DNA of 64,000 nt from Butyriboletus loyo (GCA_038093515.1 JBBPSI010000080.1:40555-104554); one strand, 5' to 3'; positions 1 through 16,568 are shown, numbered from the stretch's first letter. The notes: generated by a model not told the origin, from the letters alone. Numbers and translations are program-made.

Positions 1-1091
1 GCACCGGAGGATGGTGACCGAGGGAAGGCAAGAAGGTTTCGACAGAGGTGGGAGACCCAGCTCTTCCCGGGAAAACTGTTCGAGTTCTTCTACGGCGTGT
101 GAGCTCCATCTCCTGATCAAGGGAGGTAGCAGACGAATGAACTTCTTCTGCAGATCGTCGTGGCTCATGTTAGAATCGATGTCACTTTCTGCCACCGAGC
201 GCACAGCTGGTATCACGGCAGTGCCGATCATCCGAGGTTGGACCTTCAAGGAGGGACCAGTGACTGAGCTTTTGGTGGATAGCCCGGCAGCTGCGAAAGC
301 GGATACGCCCCTTTGACTCCCTGCAACCACCTAATGGGTTAGGGGCGGATCTTGGTTTCACGCTGCATGATGACTGACTCACCATTAGGCGTCAAAAGCT
401 CAACTATTCTCACTTCTGGAAATTGTCGTTATAATGAAAGGAGCTAGCCCAGTTCTTCAAGTCTGGTCTTGGGACTGACTCAGGCATTGTGACAACCAGC
501 AGTAATTGGAACAGACTCTTGGACTCTTTGTCTCCAAGTTTCCCAATCTTGGCACGAGCGAGCGTGCTAGCAAAATGAACGATGTGACGTTAGTTTGATA
601 TGAGAGGCCATCAGGGCGACGCCTCCGAACAGATTTCAAAAGATTCTATTAGATTCAACATTTTTTCAGCTTTGGACAAACTTCTAATCCGGCCCGTTCG
701 GGCACGATGACACTGACCTCGACAAGCACGTCAAGAGGCATTCAACGAACTGCTGTCTATGCTCTTTTGACCTTGTCGTGCGCTTCGCGTGCCACGGAGA
801 ACGATGTGGACGGTGAATGAAAGGTGAAGCAGTGTCAATAGGTCGATAGCCCCTATCATCGCTCGACAGCGGAGCGGTAACATGCGAGACATCCTCGTCA
901 TCTGAAACAAAAGTTCAGATACACTGAGACCACGGTGTTACTCACATTGGCTTTGAACAGCATAAGATAAAGGCTCAGAAACAGTGTGCCTTGGCAAATC
1001 CACAGCGCATCACATAGTACATTCGTCGTAAAGTGTCATCAAGCGCGATAAACTACGTGGCCAGTAATTCATAGCGTACCTCTGCCGTCAT
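1..1091 (-). CDS. Uncharacterised multi-exon protein, 3' end beyond the window
   Basis: I do not recognise this gene. The proposed start is an ATG at 1091-1089, giving a 12-nt first exon (1091-1080). A 28-nt exon (973-946) and a longer one (901 to about 730) follow in unbroken phase with canonical GT-AG borders; they encode a hydrophilic N-terminus (begins MTAEPLSYAVQSQYDEDVSH). Further exons lie between 683 and 421, but two reading frames compete there and I could not join them with certainty. The last stretch, 320 to 1, is open in one frame for about 107 codons, contains the piece MSHDDLQKKFIRLLPPLIRR, and runs off the left edge. It is transcribed in the same direction as CHO1, 56 bp downstream of it. 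The existence of a gene is likely; the exact exons are not. Confidence 0.5.
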
Positions 1092-1146
1092 CGAGGAATT
1101 AACAAACACAATCAACATCTATCCCACACGACACGGCCGAGCCACG

Positions 1147-1967
1147 TCACGGCTTTGGTACACGGAGAGTTTTGCTGACCATCGCCGCAGCCCATAGGCC
1201 AAACAAAATGCTAACTGGGTGGAGATCACCCCGACCACCGGATGGACCCCATAGCGTCACGAGGCCACCTGGTATGCCGGCCTTGCCCTCTATCCAACCT
1301 TGGCGGGCCCAGTAAGACAGAACGGCGACGAGGGCAAGGGAAGATGGGATGGGAAGGCCTTCAAAGTACCGCGCTTTCCCTCCCGAGTCTTTCGGAACCA
1401 GCGCGACTGTCGCGTTGAAGCGAGCAAGTCGAGCCAGCCCACAACATATGAAGCCCGTTAGGCAAACAGTATCGAGATAAGTTCGAAGGCCAACAGCAAA
1501 GGCGAGGACAGCAGGCGCGACACCAAATGAGATCTGTGGGACCATGAAGCGAAGCTCGATCGGAAAACGATGTACCTCTTACCAAGTCAGCCAGACTATC
1601 CAACTCTTGTCCAAGTAAGCTAGAGGATTTTCTCCACCTCGCAACCTTTCCATCGAAAAAGTCAAACATGAGCCCCGCCAGGGGAAGGGCACACGCCCAC
1701 GACAAGTACTCGTCATTGTTCGTTGTCATATAATGAGCCGAGGAGAATATCGAGAAGGAGCCGCAGACACCATTCATGATCGTGACAAGGTCAGCCAACC
1801 TAAAATTTCTGCACCAGGCGGCTCAGCATGGACCAACAAATGAGCATCAAAGCCATGCCGTACCTGACCATGGAGAAGTGACCGTCAGTATCAACGTATT
1901 GTTGAAGAACGTGGTCATTGTGCCCTGGGGCATCACCGTTGAACTTGGGGGTCCTGCTGCGAGCCAT
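1147..1967 (-). CDS. CHO1: CDP-diacylglycerol--serine O-phosphatidyltransferase (phosphatidylserine synthase)
   Basis: Makes phosphatidylserine from CDP-diacylglycerol and serine in the ER membrane, the first step of the de novo route to phosphatidylethanolamine and phosphatidylcholine. Three exons (1967-1864, 1808-1583, 1533-1147) join in phase to 238 residues, somewhat shorter than the 276 of yeast Cho1. Exon 1 ends in DTDGHFSMVR and exon 2 opens with NFRLADLVTIMNG, matching the fungal family. The CDP-alcohol phosphotransferase signature DGxxARx(8)GxxxDxxxD is complete in exon 2 (from DGKVAR to DSLAD). Exon 3 carries ISFGVAPA and the hydrophobic helices of the C-terminal half. The intron borders were chosen because they restore the family sequence across each junction. 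It lies 201 bp downstream of PRI2, on the same strand. Confidence 0.93.
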
Positions 1968-2168
1968 TCCGGTTACAAAATATTTGAGCAACGGGGGCAC
2001 AGAGACGGGCAGACGACACGAATTGTGATGTGGCACACTGGGATGCCGCGCAGCCAAAAACTGACCAATATGTACTCCGGGCCGCCTGTCTATTGGGGTC
2101 CACGTAAGATCCGGTGAAGTGACTCCTGGTACCGCCTAATAAACACTACCATTACAACATATTCATAT

Positions 2169-4013
2169 TTACGATTCTACAGCTATTGCATCCTCTCGTC
2201 GCGGCTTCTCGAGCTCGATGCTTCTTGCAGCATACTGGTTGGGATGTATAACGCTGTCCCCGCCACCCACCCCTTCTCCCTTCTTCACTCCTCGACTGGC
2301 ATGTGTGATTTCAAAGACGCGCGTGCAGGCGACGTGATAGTGGCCCTCCTTGACTGTTCTCATGACCTCGTGTAGGTCATTCGTGGTGAGACCCTGAGAC
2401 GAATACGATGCAAGTAGAGCAGTTTGCAGGTTTTCGGGGCTAAAGTGACGATATGGGCATCCGTGGCAATCTCCTATCCCAGGTTTATCGGCCGTAAGGA
2501 TTTGTTGGCAACTGCAAGCGAAATACACCCGTCAGCGCGTGTAGTGGTCACACGACACGTATACACATACCTTTTCGCAGGATAATTTGCACGTTTCCCT
2601 TCCAAACCGTAAGAGTGTCTGATGTTATACTTGTACTCCTTGTTGAATTTGTCGTCTATTATGTTGCTGAACGACTTCCTCCAGAATGCAATGGCCTCAT
2701 CGATCGAGAGACCCAAAACCTGTGAATCGATGGGTAACATAAGGAAAGGCTCGGATCATCGGACGTACCTTGAGAAATAGTCCATACTGCAACCTCCCAA
2801 AATGCTTTAAATGGTGGTCTCTAACCAGGCACTCGTGTAAATTTCGCATGCACATCGGGAAGTGTTTCTTTGCGAGATCATCGATCATCTCGGCTCGAAT
2901 CTCATCTCCAGTGGCGGAGGGATTCACCCATTCTGAAGGAACACCTGCAACGAATCCCTGCGAGAGGTTGTTCAATATAGGTACCAATCTCGTGTCCTCG
3001 TCCATACGGGGAAGCGTCTTGGCAGTGTACTATGCATTTTCAGAAAGGCAGCGATGCAATTGTACAACGTAAACTCACTTCGAGTGCCATCTCCAGCTTT
3101 CTCTCAAACTCGTTGAACACGAAACTGGACAATTCTCTGCTGTGCACGTATGCATAACCTCCACGTAGAAAAACGCGCCTTTTGGCGACCAGGTCAGGTA
3201 CTCTCGTCCAAGGAACCTGCGATGCAACGTTCAATCAACAACCTCTGTTCGCATCATTCGACATACCTTGTGATAGTCGTTAGACTGGTCTTGGGAATCC
3301 GGCTGTGGAACTTGTTTTCCTTCGAGCGCCTTCAGCTCGTTCGCAAACTGATCCTTTTCATGTTTCTCGACCTAATCATGATATTTCAGCGCGAACAACG
3401 ACATGGGGGCTCGACGAGCGACCTTTTCCCATTCAAACTGCTGTGACCCAAGAAATACTCCACGTTCTGTTTTGTCATCCGTCTCATACCGCACTTTGAA
3501 CAGCGCCGTCTCCGCTTTAACGAACCGCCTTCTCAAATCCTCCCTAAAGAACAGTAAACGATCAGTTCACGCCCAACACCATCTAACGAAAACATATGAA
3601 CGCACGAACGACAAAACGCAAGCCGAAGGACGAAATGACCGAGATGATCGTTTCGCCGCTGATCCCCCAGGGGCATTGTGCTGGCCGTGTTGCTGTTGAG
3701 CGCAAGATACTTTTTGCATTGGGCGTCGGTCACACTCTTCAGTTCATCCCATGACCGGTTGCGTGCAAACGAGGACTCGATCTCTGCGAGTACGCGAAGG
3801 CGGTCGAGCGCGCATGTCTCGAATTCCTCGAGCGTTACTTCATAGAGTGGTGGCTTGTCGTAGCTGACGCAGCTCTAAGCTCGCCGTCAGTGTTTGATAT
3901 AGCGGCAGGACATACAAGTTCAGCCGGAAAGGGTATTCTGCTTCGATGGTGGTAGCTTTCAGTGCTTTGGATCGCTTCGCACCAGGCTGATTCCGTTCTT
4001 TATTTTTGAACAT
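2169..4013 (-). CDS. PRI2: DNA primase large subunit (p58)
   Basis: Non-catalytic subunit of the DNA polymerase alpha-primase complex that starts RNA primers in the nucleus; its C-terminal domain holds a 4Fe-4S cluster. Eight exons (4013-3912, 3874-3606, 3543-3423, 3371-3267, 3216-3079, 3029-2769, 2719-2571, 2511-2169) join in phase to 495 residues, close to human PRIM2 (509). Family blocks are seen in order: [88 protein letters not shown] and [11 protein letters not shown]. The four cluster cysteines are present: one in FPMCMR, one in the SCQQIL stretch, one in HGCPYRH and one in HYHVACTR. Intron 3 (3422-3372, 51 nt) removes an in-frame TAG and has a weak GTCGCT donor. A perfect ACGCGT box lies about 100 bp upstream of the start. 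Confidence 0.94.
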
Positions 4014-4110
4014 TCTGGCGTTCTGATGGTCGGTTTAGAAAGTGAATGATTGAGATATTAGTAGTAGATGGCAAGCCATGGTACAGAGGCTGTCACGGAC
4101 GCGGAGCGTC

Positions 4111-4116
4111 ACGCGT
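4111..4116. promoter_or_regulatory. Candidate MluI cell-cycle box (ACGCGT) upstream of PRI2
   Basis: A perfect palindromic ACGCGT lies 98 bp upstream of the PRI2 start codon, next to further CGCG-containing sequence (4098-4110). In yeasts this hexamer binds MBF and drives G1/S expression of DNA-synthesis genes, primase subunits among them. Its function here is inferred from position and from the kind of gene only. Confidence 0.45.
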
Positions 4117-4306
4117 CTTGTCACGTCTCTCAACGTCAACTTTCATCGACAGAAAGCAAAGAAAGACATGTTTAGATAGCAACGACGATGGGTTTAAACA
4201 AAGCAAAATACAAAATACTAGACATGGCATAACATACATAACCTGAGTGTGCGATTTAAGATACTTGCAAAGGAACCAGCACGATCACACGATCCACATC
4301 CCGACA

Positions 4307-7300
4307 TCAACTGCGCGGCGGACCAGGGGTGGCAGCGCGCCCAGATGGGCGGCGGACCAGCCTCTTCCGCTTTGCAGCGCCAGGTGCTGGGGAGGGGGGT
4401 TCCTCCTCCACGTCGAAAGTGACTCCGGGTCGGCGAATGCGATGAGTCTTGCGCACTCTTCTGTCGGCTTCTTCCCTATCCCTCCATTCTGACGCGGCAA
4501 CTAATGGGTCGCGAACATCTGGGGGTACGATAGGAGGTAAAGGTTGAGCTTGGCTGACGATAGAGTGATCAGGAGATCCGACCACAGTATTGGTCTGTCC
4601 ACGTGCATGATTAGCGGCACATCGGAAGGAAGTAACAAGATGCCTACAGCAGTGTTGCCATCACAGACATCGAGGGACGCAGCTGATACTGTTCGGTTCC
4701 TCTTCGAGTGCATGGCCAGGAACTTAAACGGTGTGAAGATGTGTGGGGTGGCATCCCTGTGCTCTCGTACTGCTTGCGTTGGTAGGGGTGGAATGGCGAT
4801 TGGATCGAGTACCCTGCCCTTGGTCTTGGACTGTAATCCCGCACGTGTGGAGATAGAGGCAGCCGGTGGCAGGGCAGAATTCGACTCCTTTGGAGCCGAA
4901 GTCGATGTAGCCCCACGAGGCACGGGCAAAGCGGTAGCAGCAGCAACCAGGGCATCAGGATGAACCTTCCCTTGGTCGAGAGACGCTCTGGTGACCGTAG
5001 AAATAACTGGAAGTTCACTCGTTTTCAATGAGAGTGTTCTCGTCCTGAAAAGGCCAAACAACCCTGAAGGTTTCTTCTTGTCGTCTTTCGAGTCTGTGGA
5101 TGATTGTCGTGCCCGGTTCGGAACAGCGTTCGAATGTGGCACACCGCTTGAACTGTCTGGATTCAGCATAGGAGACGGCGCGATGGATGATGGAGTTTTA
5201 AGCATATCAGAGTCATTCGTGCGATCGAGAGGGGGCAGCCGCGCCGATCGAACCGGAGCAGGGGTGAACACGTGCCCAGATACTGGAGCTCGTGCTGACA
5301 GGGACTCGGGGCCAGATGAGCGAGACGGAAAACGTTGCGTCGAAACTGTGGTGGAAGGGATAGGCTGCGAATACTTGCGAGGCGAAAGCGGTTTTTGTAC
5401 CGCCGAAGATGACGATGCAATGGGCAAGGATACAAATCGATGGTGGGTCGGCGGTTGGGCTGGAGTTACATGTGTCTGAGTCGTTGCAGAGGATATGCTT
5501 GGGCGAGTGGAGGTAGGGTATATTTGCGACGAAGGGGGAAGATTGCGAGCGGCAGAAGGCGTAACATCGCGGGGCTGGATGGAGTCTAGGATGTATTGTT
5601 CTTGATAAGAATTCTTGACAGCAGATGTTGACATTACGGTCGTGGACGTGGCATCTATAGAAGGTATCGACAAAGCTCCTGGACGGATCGGCTGTTGCTT
5701 TAATAGGTCGGGAGCAGATAGTGGTTGGGTATCAATACTTGTCGATGGAGCAGATATGTGTACTCCCCATGCACCGATGGGCGGACCAGAGCCAGTCGTG
5801 GTTGTGTGTGCAGTAACCTTGGTCATAGAAGCTGTGGAGGAGCTGGGATGGGGAGCAGTAGTGGTCGGTGTATTTACGAGCCTGGAAGCCGAAGGGCCAT
5901 GTATGCTAGTACCATTCACTAGTGGGTATTGACCAGCAGCGGTACTAACAGGATTGTAAGTTATCTGTGCTGGCGCAGCGGTTGACTTGTTGATGTTCCC
6001 AGTGGCGCCAGGATTCGTTTCCGCGGACGCCGCGAGCTTACTTGCTTGCAACATTTCCGCAGCACGCTGATAAGTACGAGAGGGTACAGTATGGGACGTA
6101 GCACGTTGAGCAAGTGCTGCCTGGACAGATTGGATAAATGTGGGCTGAGTGGCAGGTGCAGAAGATGGCATGCGGGTGGACAGCGGTGCAGCGGTAGGTG
6201 TTGGCGGAGGCATGGGCGGGACAACGGGCACTGGGCTGGGCTCAGTACCACGATGCAGATGTAGGTCTTTGTTTCTTGATTGGGGTGAGGATTTATGACC
6301 AGGTTGGTCCGTTACCGCAGACTTGGAGGTCGAGTTCGCGTTGGCAGAATTGGTGTGTTGTGACGGTTGCATAGGTCTCGGTGCCGGGACTGAAGACGTG
6401 ATCGTTGGCATACTGGGGACTGCCTTACTTAACACGGGCGAATCCTCTGTGACATCCTCAATCGTGATTCTCGGTCGTGGCTTTGCAGAAGGAGCCGAAA
6501 ACTGCGACGGAAGGACAGGAATAGACCAGATAATTTCTTCATGAGCTACCCGCGCGTCGTCGTGCTGACCAACGGCTGGCTTTGAAGACTTCGCATCAGT
6601 GTGAGATACGGATGTAGACCCATTCCATATCGGTGTCGGGACTGCATCGCCACCCAGGTTGCCAGGTTGCCAGGGCTCTGTGGGGCGCGGGGGTGGCATA
6701 GATGGGGGTTGGGACGGGGCTGAGGATTGTGAGGGCATATGGAACATTTCACTCTGCACCTCAGGGAAGGAATGACCATAGTTTTGGATGTGGCCATCGC
6801 TCTGCGAACGTGCCAGAATGATCTCACTCGTCCGTGTCTCGATAGGTGGTAGAGAATCCTCCAGACCCCCGGGAGGCGGGATTGGAAGCGGCGGAGGTGA
6901 AAACTGGCCATTGTTTTCAGGGATTGGAAGAGACGGCAGTCGATACGGCTGAAACAGCGATGGTGCATGCACTACTGGTACTACCTGCGGCTGATAAGAA
7001 GTCGACGATGTATTTCGTACTGCGAGTTGTGGGGGGTGAGATTGTTGGTCTTGTGAACTGGACGTCGTCCTCGAAGCCCGAGTCGGCGCAGGAAGGAGAG
7101 GCGCAAGCAAACTATGATCAACACGGCCATGTGGTAGGTCGCGAGCTACGGTGACGGGAGTTGCCCCGACGACAGCAATCTGCGGTGGTCCTGCAAGGTG
7201 CGGCAGTAGACTCTGCCTTGGTGCGTGCTCCGGAGTGGGTGTCTGTACATAAAGATAGAAGATGAGAGAAGAAGTGAGGAACCAGGGTTTGCGGGCGTTA

Positions 7301-9405
7301 CCTCTTTTGTAGACCGAGACCTAGGTGAACTACCCGCCAACGTACCTCGTGGTGTACCAAAGGGAACATCTCTCGCCTTCGTACCAGGAGAGTTCCGTTG
7401 AGATGACGATGCTGGAGTCGTCGCCTGGCTCGCCTTCATCATAGACGAAGATGCACGAGGGAACGAGACGTTGTCTTGTGAGAGCACCTGACGAAGTTGG
7501 GCATGGGGCGTCTCCGGGTTAAGGTGATGGTCTCCCAAATACTTGTCCTCTTGAGATATCTTCGCCCTTTTAGCAGTAGCTGGAGTTTGAACAACCCATG
7601 ATGCTTGGACTGTGGTGCTGTCAGCCGTCTGCCGGGGTCCTGGACGGTTGTCGGTTGTCGGTTGTCGGTCTGCTGACTGCTGAGCGTATGGAACATCTGT
7701 ATGTGCGCCATCTCGAGTAGAAGGTCGAAAGGATGCGGTGAGCGTCTGGGGAACAACGATCGGGGTGGCATGAACACTAGGAGGAGCAGATGGTGCTTTT
7801 TGCATGGATGTAGAGTGACTGGGGGACATGCCGTGAAGTTGTGCGGTTTTAGGACTCGGCTGCGCAAACGACGGAGAGCCATGAGTGTGTCCAGCCTTTG
7901 GCGGACTATAATTAGTTGGATGGGCGGGTGATGGGGGGAAAGAATGCTGGTTTGGAACAGAACCTATGATTGGAATATACTGTGCGACGGATGGAGGTCG
8001 GGTAGGAGGCTCATTCGTTTGCGGCCCTTGGGAAACAGAGCGTAGAGGGCGTGGGCCAATGACTGCAGGAGGAACGACGTTATTGGCGGAGGTCCTATGC
8101 GCAGAACGAGATGGTGGTCGGCTGTGCAGATACGACGAACGTGAGTTGTCCACCCCTGTCTCTGGGTTCCCACGAGCGTAGGAGACTTTGGAGATTGGGG
8201 TGAGCAAGGCTTGACTTGATTCGTAGATTGACATGCGTTGACCAGGAGGTAGGTCGTCTCCACGAGGCTCAGTACGTGGAAGTTCCACGACAACTGGACG
8301 ATCGGACTGAGCCCGAGTCTCAGAAGACTGCGATCGAGTATGACCAGAGGACTTGACAGAAGCTAACTGAGGAGGGTGGATGACGATTTCCTGTGGAGCA
8401 TCTGAATGTGAAATTGCCGATGACTTAAAATGTACGTCGTGCAGATCAGGAGGACCCTGGCCCGCGCGAATACTGACAATTTGTGGTGCAGTCGAAACCC
8501 TAGTCTCAGTGGGTAAAGCGGATGCGTTAAATCCTGGTGTCACAAGAGGAATGTCGACGTTGATCGATGCTAAAGGCTGGCGAGTGTCTTGATGCACTCC
8601 GTACCTGCCCTATGTTTGATGTAAGTTGCACAATGACGGGTCCCGGATACTAAGAATGAGCATACCTCTGGCCTCTTCACGTCATCTCGTGGGCCCATCG
8701 ACACATCATGATTGCCTCTGTCCCTCGTGGAACTGAATGTATGCCCGTCGCTTCTTTGCACAGCAGGACCCGAAGGTGTGCGTTCCATACGATGCTAGGT
8801 TCGGATATTAGGACCAGCACTACGATATGATGATCTGATATGAACTACCTTGCCAATAACCCGTTCGGTATCACTGCCAGATTGAGCCCCTTGGGCAGTT
8901 GATGGGCGTCCCTCTCGGTGCGAGCGTTGTGACTTGGCTTTTGGTGGAAGGTAAACAGGCATTACGCGAGGGGCAGGCGGGGGTTCACCTGTCTGTTGCA
9001 CGTCTGGCTGCGGCACACTGGTGGACTGGGACGGCATGGTAATGATCGGATTCTGCGTGTTTTCAGGCTGGTGTCGACGACCCTATTGACGTGTAGGATG
9101 AGATGTGGGTGAATATAAACTGTGCTCACAACTCACAGTGGGAGCCGTCCCCTCCTCCGTCCGATGCCTTCTATGACCACTGCTTGACTCGCGGACCGAA
9201 GTGGAGTGACCTTCTCTCCCGGAAAGCGACGCCTTGGATGCATTTCTTTGTTCAGAATACGGTCCTCCCTCCGTATCGGAATCCTTGCGCCTATCGTGAT
9301 GCCTGCTCCTGCTTGGTTCTTGATACCGGACTTCTGTGGCACGTTCACGATGTCGCTCAGCCCTCGCTCTGTCCTTGTATCTGTTTTCGAGCTCGGCAGC
9401 ATATT

Positions 9406-9436
<31 letters not shown>

Positions 9437-10105
9437 TTCTCTGTCTCTCTCCCTCCCCCTTTCCTTCTCCTTCTCCCTCTCCCTCTCCCGGTCTTGGTCT
9501 CTGTAGGGATCCTTGTGGCGCCGCGAAGAGGACACCTCCTTCGGGGGATTCCAGAATGCTTGGTTTACTGGGGCCGAGAGAGGAGGCTGCGTTGAAGAGT
9601 GAACGGGACGGGAAGGATGTCTCGAAGCCCTGGCCATGTCTTCGCCACTGGATACCTGGTCGTAGGCAGATTGGTGGGTTGGAGCGGGTTGTCTTGAGGG
9701 TCTTGGATCAGGTGGCTCTGGATGGGGTTTGCGAGATGAGCTAGCTGCTGGGTGCGAGGGTTGTGGGTAATGATAACCGGATGAGGAGTACTGCGCGGAA
9801 GGGCGCATCGCGTGTTGATAGGCTTTGCTTATTGAGGGAGCCTGTGCAGAGGAGTGATGATGGGAGGAATATGGCACTGCGGAGGGATCCTGACGATGAG
9901 GCCGAGAAGATTGTCTCGGGTCATTGTATCGGGTATCGTGGGGTGGATAAGACCTTGGGTCGTATGAATGGGCTGGCAAAGTGGCAGAACGGTTTCGGCG
10001 GCGGTCAGAATCATAGTCGGGAGGATGCTTGTCGGTGGGGACCCATGGCTTGAAAGGATCGGCTGCTGGGCGGTCGTCACGCCGGCGAGTATTATGACTA
10101 TTCAT
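4307..10105 (-). CDS. Large Ser/Pro-rich, mostly disordered protein (1,840 aa)
   Basis: Six exons (10105-9137, 9082-8849, 8794-8666, 8609-7302, 7242-4648, 4594-4307) join in unbroken phase to 1,840 residues. I do not recognise a catalytic domain. The N-terminal 320 residues are rich in Ser, Pro, His and Arg and contain an Arg/Glu/Asp/Lys alternating tract near residues 205-233 coded by a CT microsatellite. The middle 1,000 residues are Ser/Thr/Pro/Gln-rich. Two islands look constrained: KKKPSGLFGLFRTRTLSLK near residue 1,600, and FKFLAMHSKRNRTVSAASLD near 1,720, followed by VVGSPDHSIVS after the last intron. The tail is basic (AAKRKRLVRR). The start ATG is the first in an open frame and follows a 1 kb non-coding stretch shared with USP7. 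Possible roles as a signalling scaffold or nuclear protein are guesses. Confidence 0.8.
9403..9489. repeat. CT-rich microsatellite inside coding exon
   Basis: An almost pure pyrimidine run of 87 bp on the plus strand with (CT)n and (TTCTCT)n segments, broken by a single G near 9443. On the coding minus strand it becomes GA-rich and encodes alternating Arg-Glu and Lys-Glu in the 1,840-residue protein. Confidence 0.9.
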
Positions 10106-11154
10106 GCAAAAGAGCAAAATACAAAACGAAGCGAACTAAGGTAAAAAAAGGCGCTCTTGAAGATGGAGGGAAGGAGGGAAGGGACTGAGGAGAGGAGAGA
10201 TGCCGGGCTGTCGACATGAGGCCCAACTTGGACTGGCTACGGCGCTATGAAGGTACCTTACGTTCTCGAGGCGACCGTTTCTGTCCTCGCAGCGGCTGTC
10301 TCAGTGGGAAAACATATTCCAGACATTGCTGATCCCATCTCCGACTTTTGATACTGCATGACCGCTGGGTGGCAGACCTGAACGACCCGAATGCAGTATC
10401 GAGGCCCTCAGCGCCGATGGTCGACATCGCAACCCCCTCATTCACTGCGGCTCGGGCGTCCACAACGTGCCCCCCCCCTTTCTTATCAGCACGCGTTGAC
10501 CCGCAGACAATACACGTCCGCGGCAGGGCTCACGTTCAGGCTGTGTTTGCGGGATATCCCGAGGAAGAACTTATTATTCATATGTACGCGACATGTCTGC
10601 CAAGCACGACTCCATGGCGCTACAGAGATAGCGCGCCAAACAAGAGCGCGACGGGCGGTGTCGAGCGCGCTGGAGACTATCCCCAGATGGCGTGACCCCA
10701 AGACGGGGCCAGCCGAGGCTCGACCTACTCTTACACGATTTTGACTCATTACCGACAGTGGACAGCGGAGAGGCTGGTGGTGACGCGTGGCCACCCTGTC
10801 GAGACAATTTAAGGATCGTGTGGTGAAAAAGAAGGAGGGAAAATTTAATGGTTCAGATTGGGAGAGCGGACAGAGTCAAGTTTTGGGTGGAGACGAGCTT
10901 ATGAGGGGGTGGTGGGGGGTGGGGGGGTTGCTTATGCAATCTATGAGTCGGGCACGATTTCCCACCGACTTTGTCAGTTCATTCACCTCTGCGATAATAT
11001 CCTGTTCCCCTCCTACTCGTCCTGCTGGACGTCTGACTCTCCAGTCACTCATCCCGCCCATCTCCACCCAAGCCCTCGCCATTTCCATTCTCCGTGCGCA
11101 CCTCCCCCGATCTCAACACAACCCTCGCCCAACTCATCCCCCCCTTCCGATACC
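10106..11154. other. Divergent intergenic region, no gene seen
   Basis: About 1.05 kb between two genes that point away from each other. I find no ORF with intron signals and family resemblance on either strand. A purine-rich stretch (10158-10199), a C9 run (10471-10480) and a G-rich stretch (10904-10928) are present. It most likely holds both promoters and 5' leaders. Confidence 0.6.
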
Positions 11155-15398
<4,244 letters not shown>

Positions 15399-15590
15399 TG
15401 TGTAGCTGTAAACTTTAGCTTTGATTGGGTTGTGTTCCACGTATGGTCTTTCTAATTTTACGCATTGTACCTTTCCGGCTCAATTTTTTTTCCTTTTGGT
15501 ACTTGAATGCAAACTCTGCCCAAAATTCAGATGTCCAATGCAACATGATATGTATTAGAGTGGGTGCCAGAGGTATCAGGAATGTGCACA

Positions 15591-16568
15591 TCAACTACTT
15601 TCGCTTTTTGTTCTTTTTCGGCTAAAGATTGCCTGTCTGAGATAAAATGCAGAATAAGGCATGGTTGACTCACTGATTTTGAAGACGCTTGTGGGGTGTT
15701 TACCTCACCGTCGCTCGTTATACCCTCGGCGCGGCCAGAAACGGGCAGAGGGAGACCATTGGTAGGCCCGCCAGGCGTGGTTGGTATCAGTGAGGCTACG
15801 GGGACAGGAGACTGATGTGCTTGTGCCTGTGACTGTGCTTGAGCTCTGAGTTGTGCTTGTGCTTGTGCAGCCGCAAATAAGGCAGCTGCTGGTGTGCCAG
15901 GCGGTGGTGGTGCACCCGACAAAACAGGTTGCAATATTGGCACATCGATCTTCTGGCCAATCTTGCCGTATTTTTGTTCTGGTGCATCTTCAGGGTAAGG
16001 TGGAAAAGCGATGAAATGATGTGAAATCCCAACCTTTGCTTGCCCTCGAGGCTGCGGTGCCATCAAAAATGCTGCGCATCTTTTCGTTTGCGATGAGTTC
16101 ACCAGCGGTCTGGAAGATGACGGTGCCCCAGCCCTCGACGAATGTATTTGCTTCGGCAACGACTTCCATGATCTCTGCCTCGAGCTCTTTCTCTGCTTGA
16201 AGTAGACTGTTCCATAGGTCATCGCCGATGGAGCCTTTCTGGAGTAGGTTCTGGAGCGCTGGTTTGTCTTCGCGAAGTTTCACTACACGGGTAACATCCG
16301 TCATTGCGCGTCTGACGAGCGCAGCCTTGAGAAGCGCTTCGTGCACAGGGGGGTCGTTCTGCTGGAGCAAAGTGACATAGACATCACGCTCGGGATGCGA
16401 AGGGAAATATGGTGCGTATAATTTGCCTAGTAGATTGTTAGGGCGAGTGCAACCTGAGGACGCGAGAGGTGCTTTACCTGCGTTGCGCTTTCTATAAAAA
16501 TGAGAGAATATGAGTAAACTTGAGATGACTATGCCGATGTATAGGACTGGAACGAGCACCGAGGCCAT
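15591..16568 (-). CDS. SEC66: ER translocation protein Sec66/Sec71
   Basis: Subunit of the Sec62/63 complex that assists post-translational import into the ER. Four exons (16568-16478, 16426-16034, 15987-15674, 15632-15591) give 279 residues. An N-terminal signal anchor (VLVPVLYIGIVISSLLIF) precedes the family core: ERDVYVTLLQQ, EALLKAALVRRAMTDVTR, LQNLLQKGSIGDDLWNSLLQ and WGTVIFQTAGELI. The C-terminal tail has an Ala/Gln tract (AAAQAQAQLRAQAQSQAQAH) and ends in basic and serine residues. The first intron (51 nt, GTAAAG, branch CCTAAC) is a multiple of three and would otherwise add 17 residues. The last intron is only 41 nt, so the final 14 codons are less certain; without it the frame would run to 15527. 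It shares a 161 bp promoter with citrate synthase. Confidence 0.9.

Noticed and set aside
9103..9744. A 213-codon plus-strand open frame
   Set aside because: It is the shadow of exon 1 of the 1,840-residue gene, kept open by the CT-rich repeat; its Ser/Leu composition follows from the pyrimidine tract.
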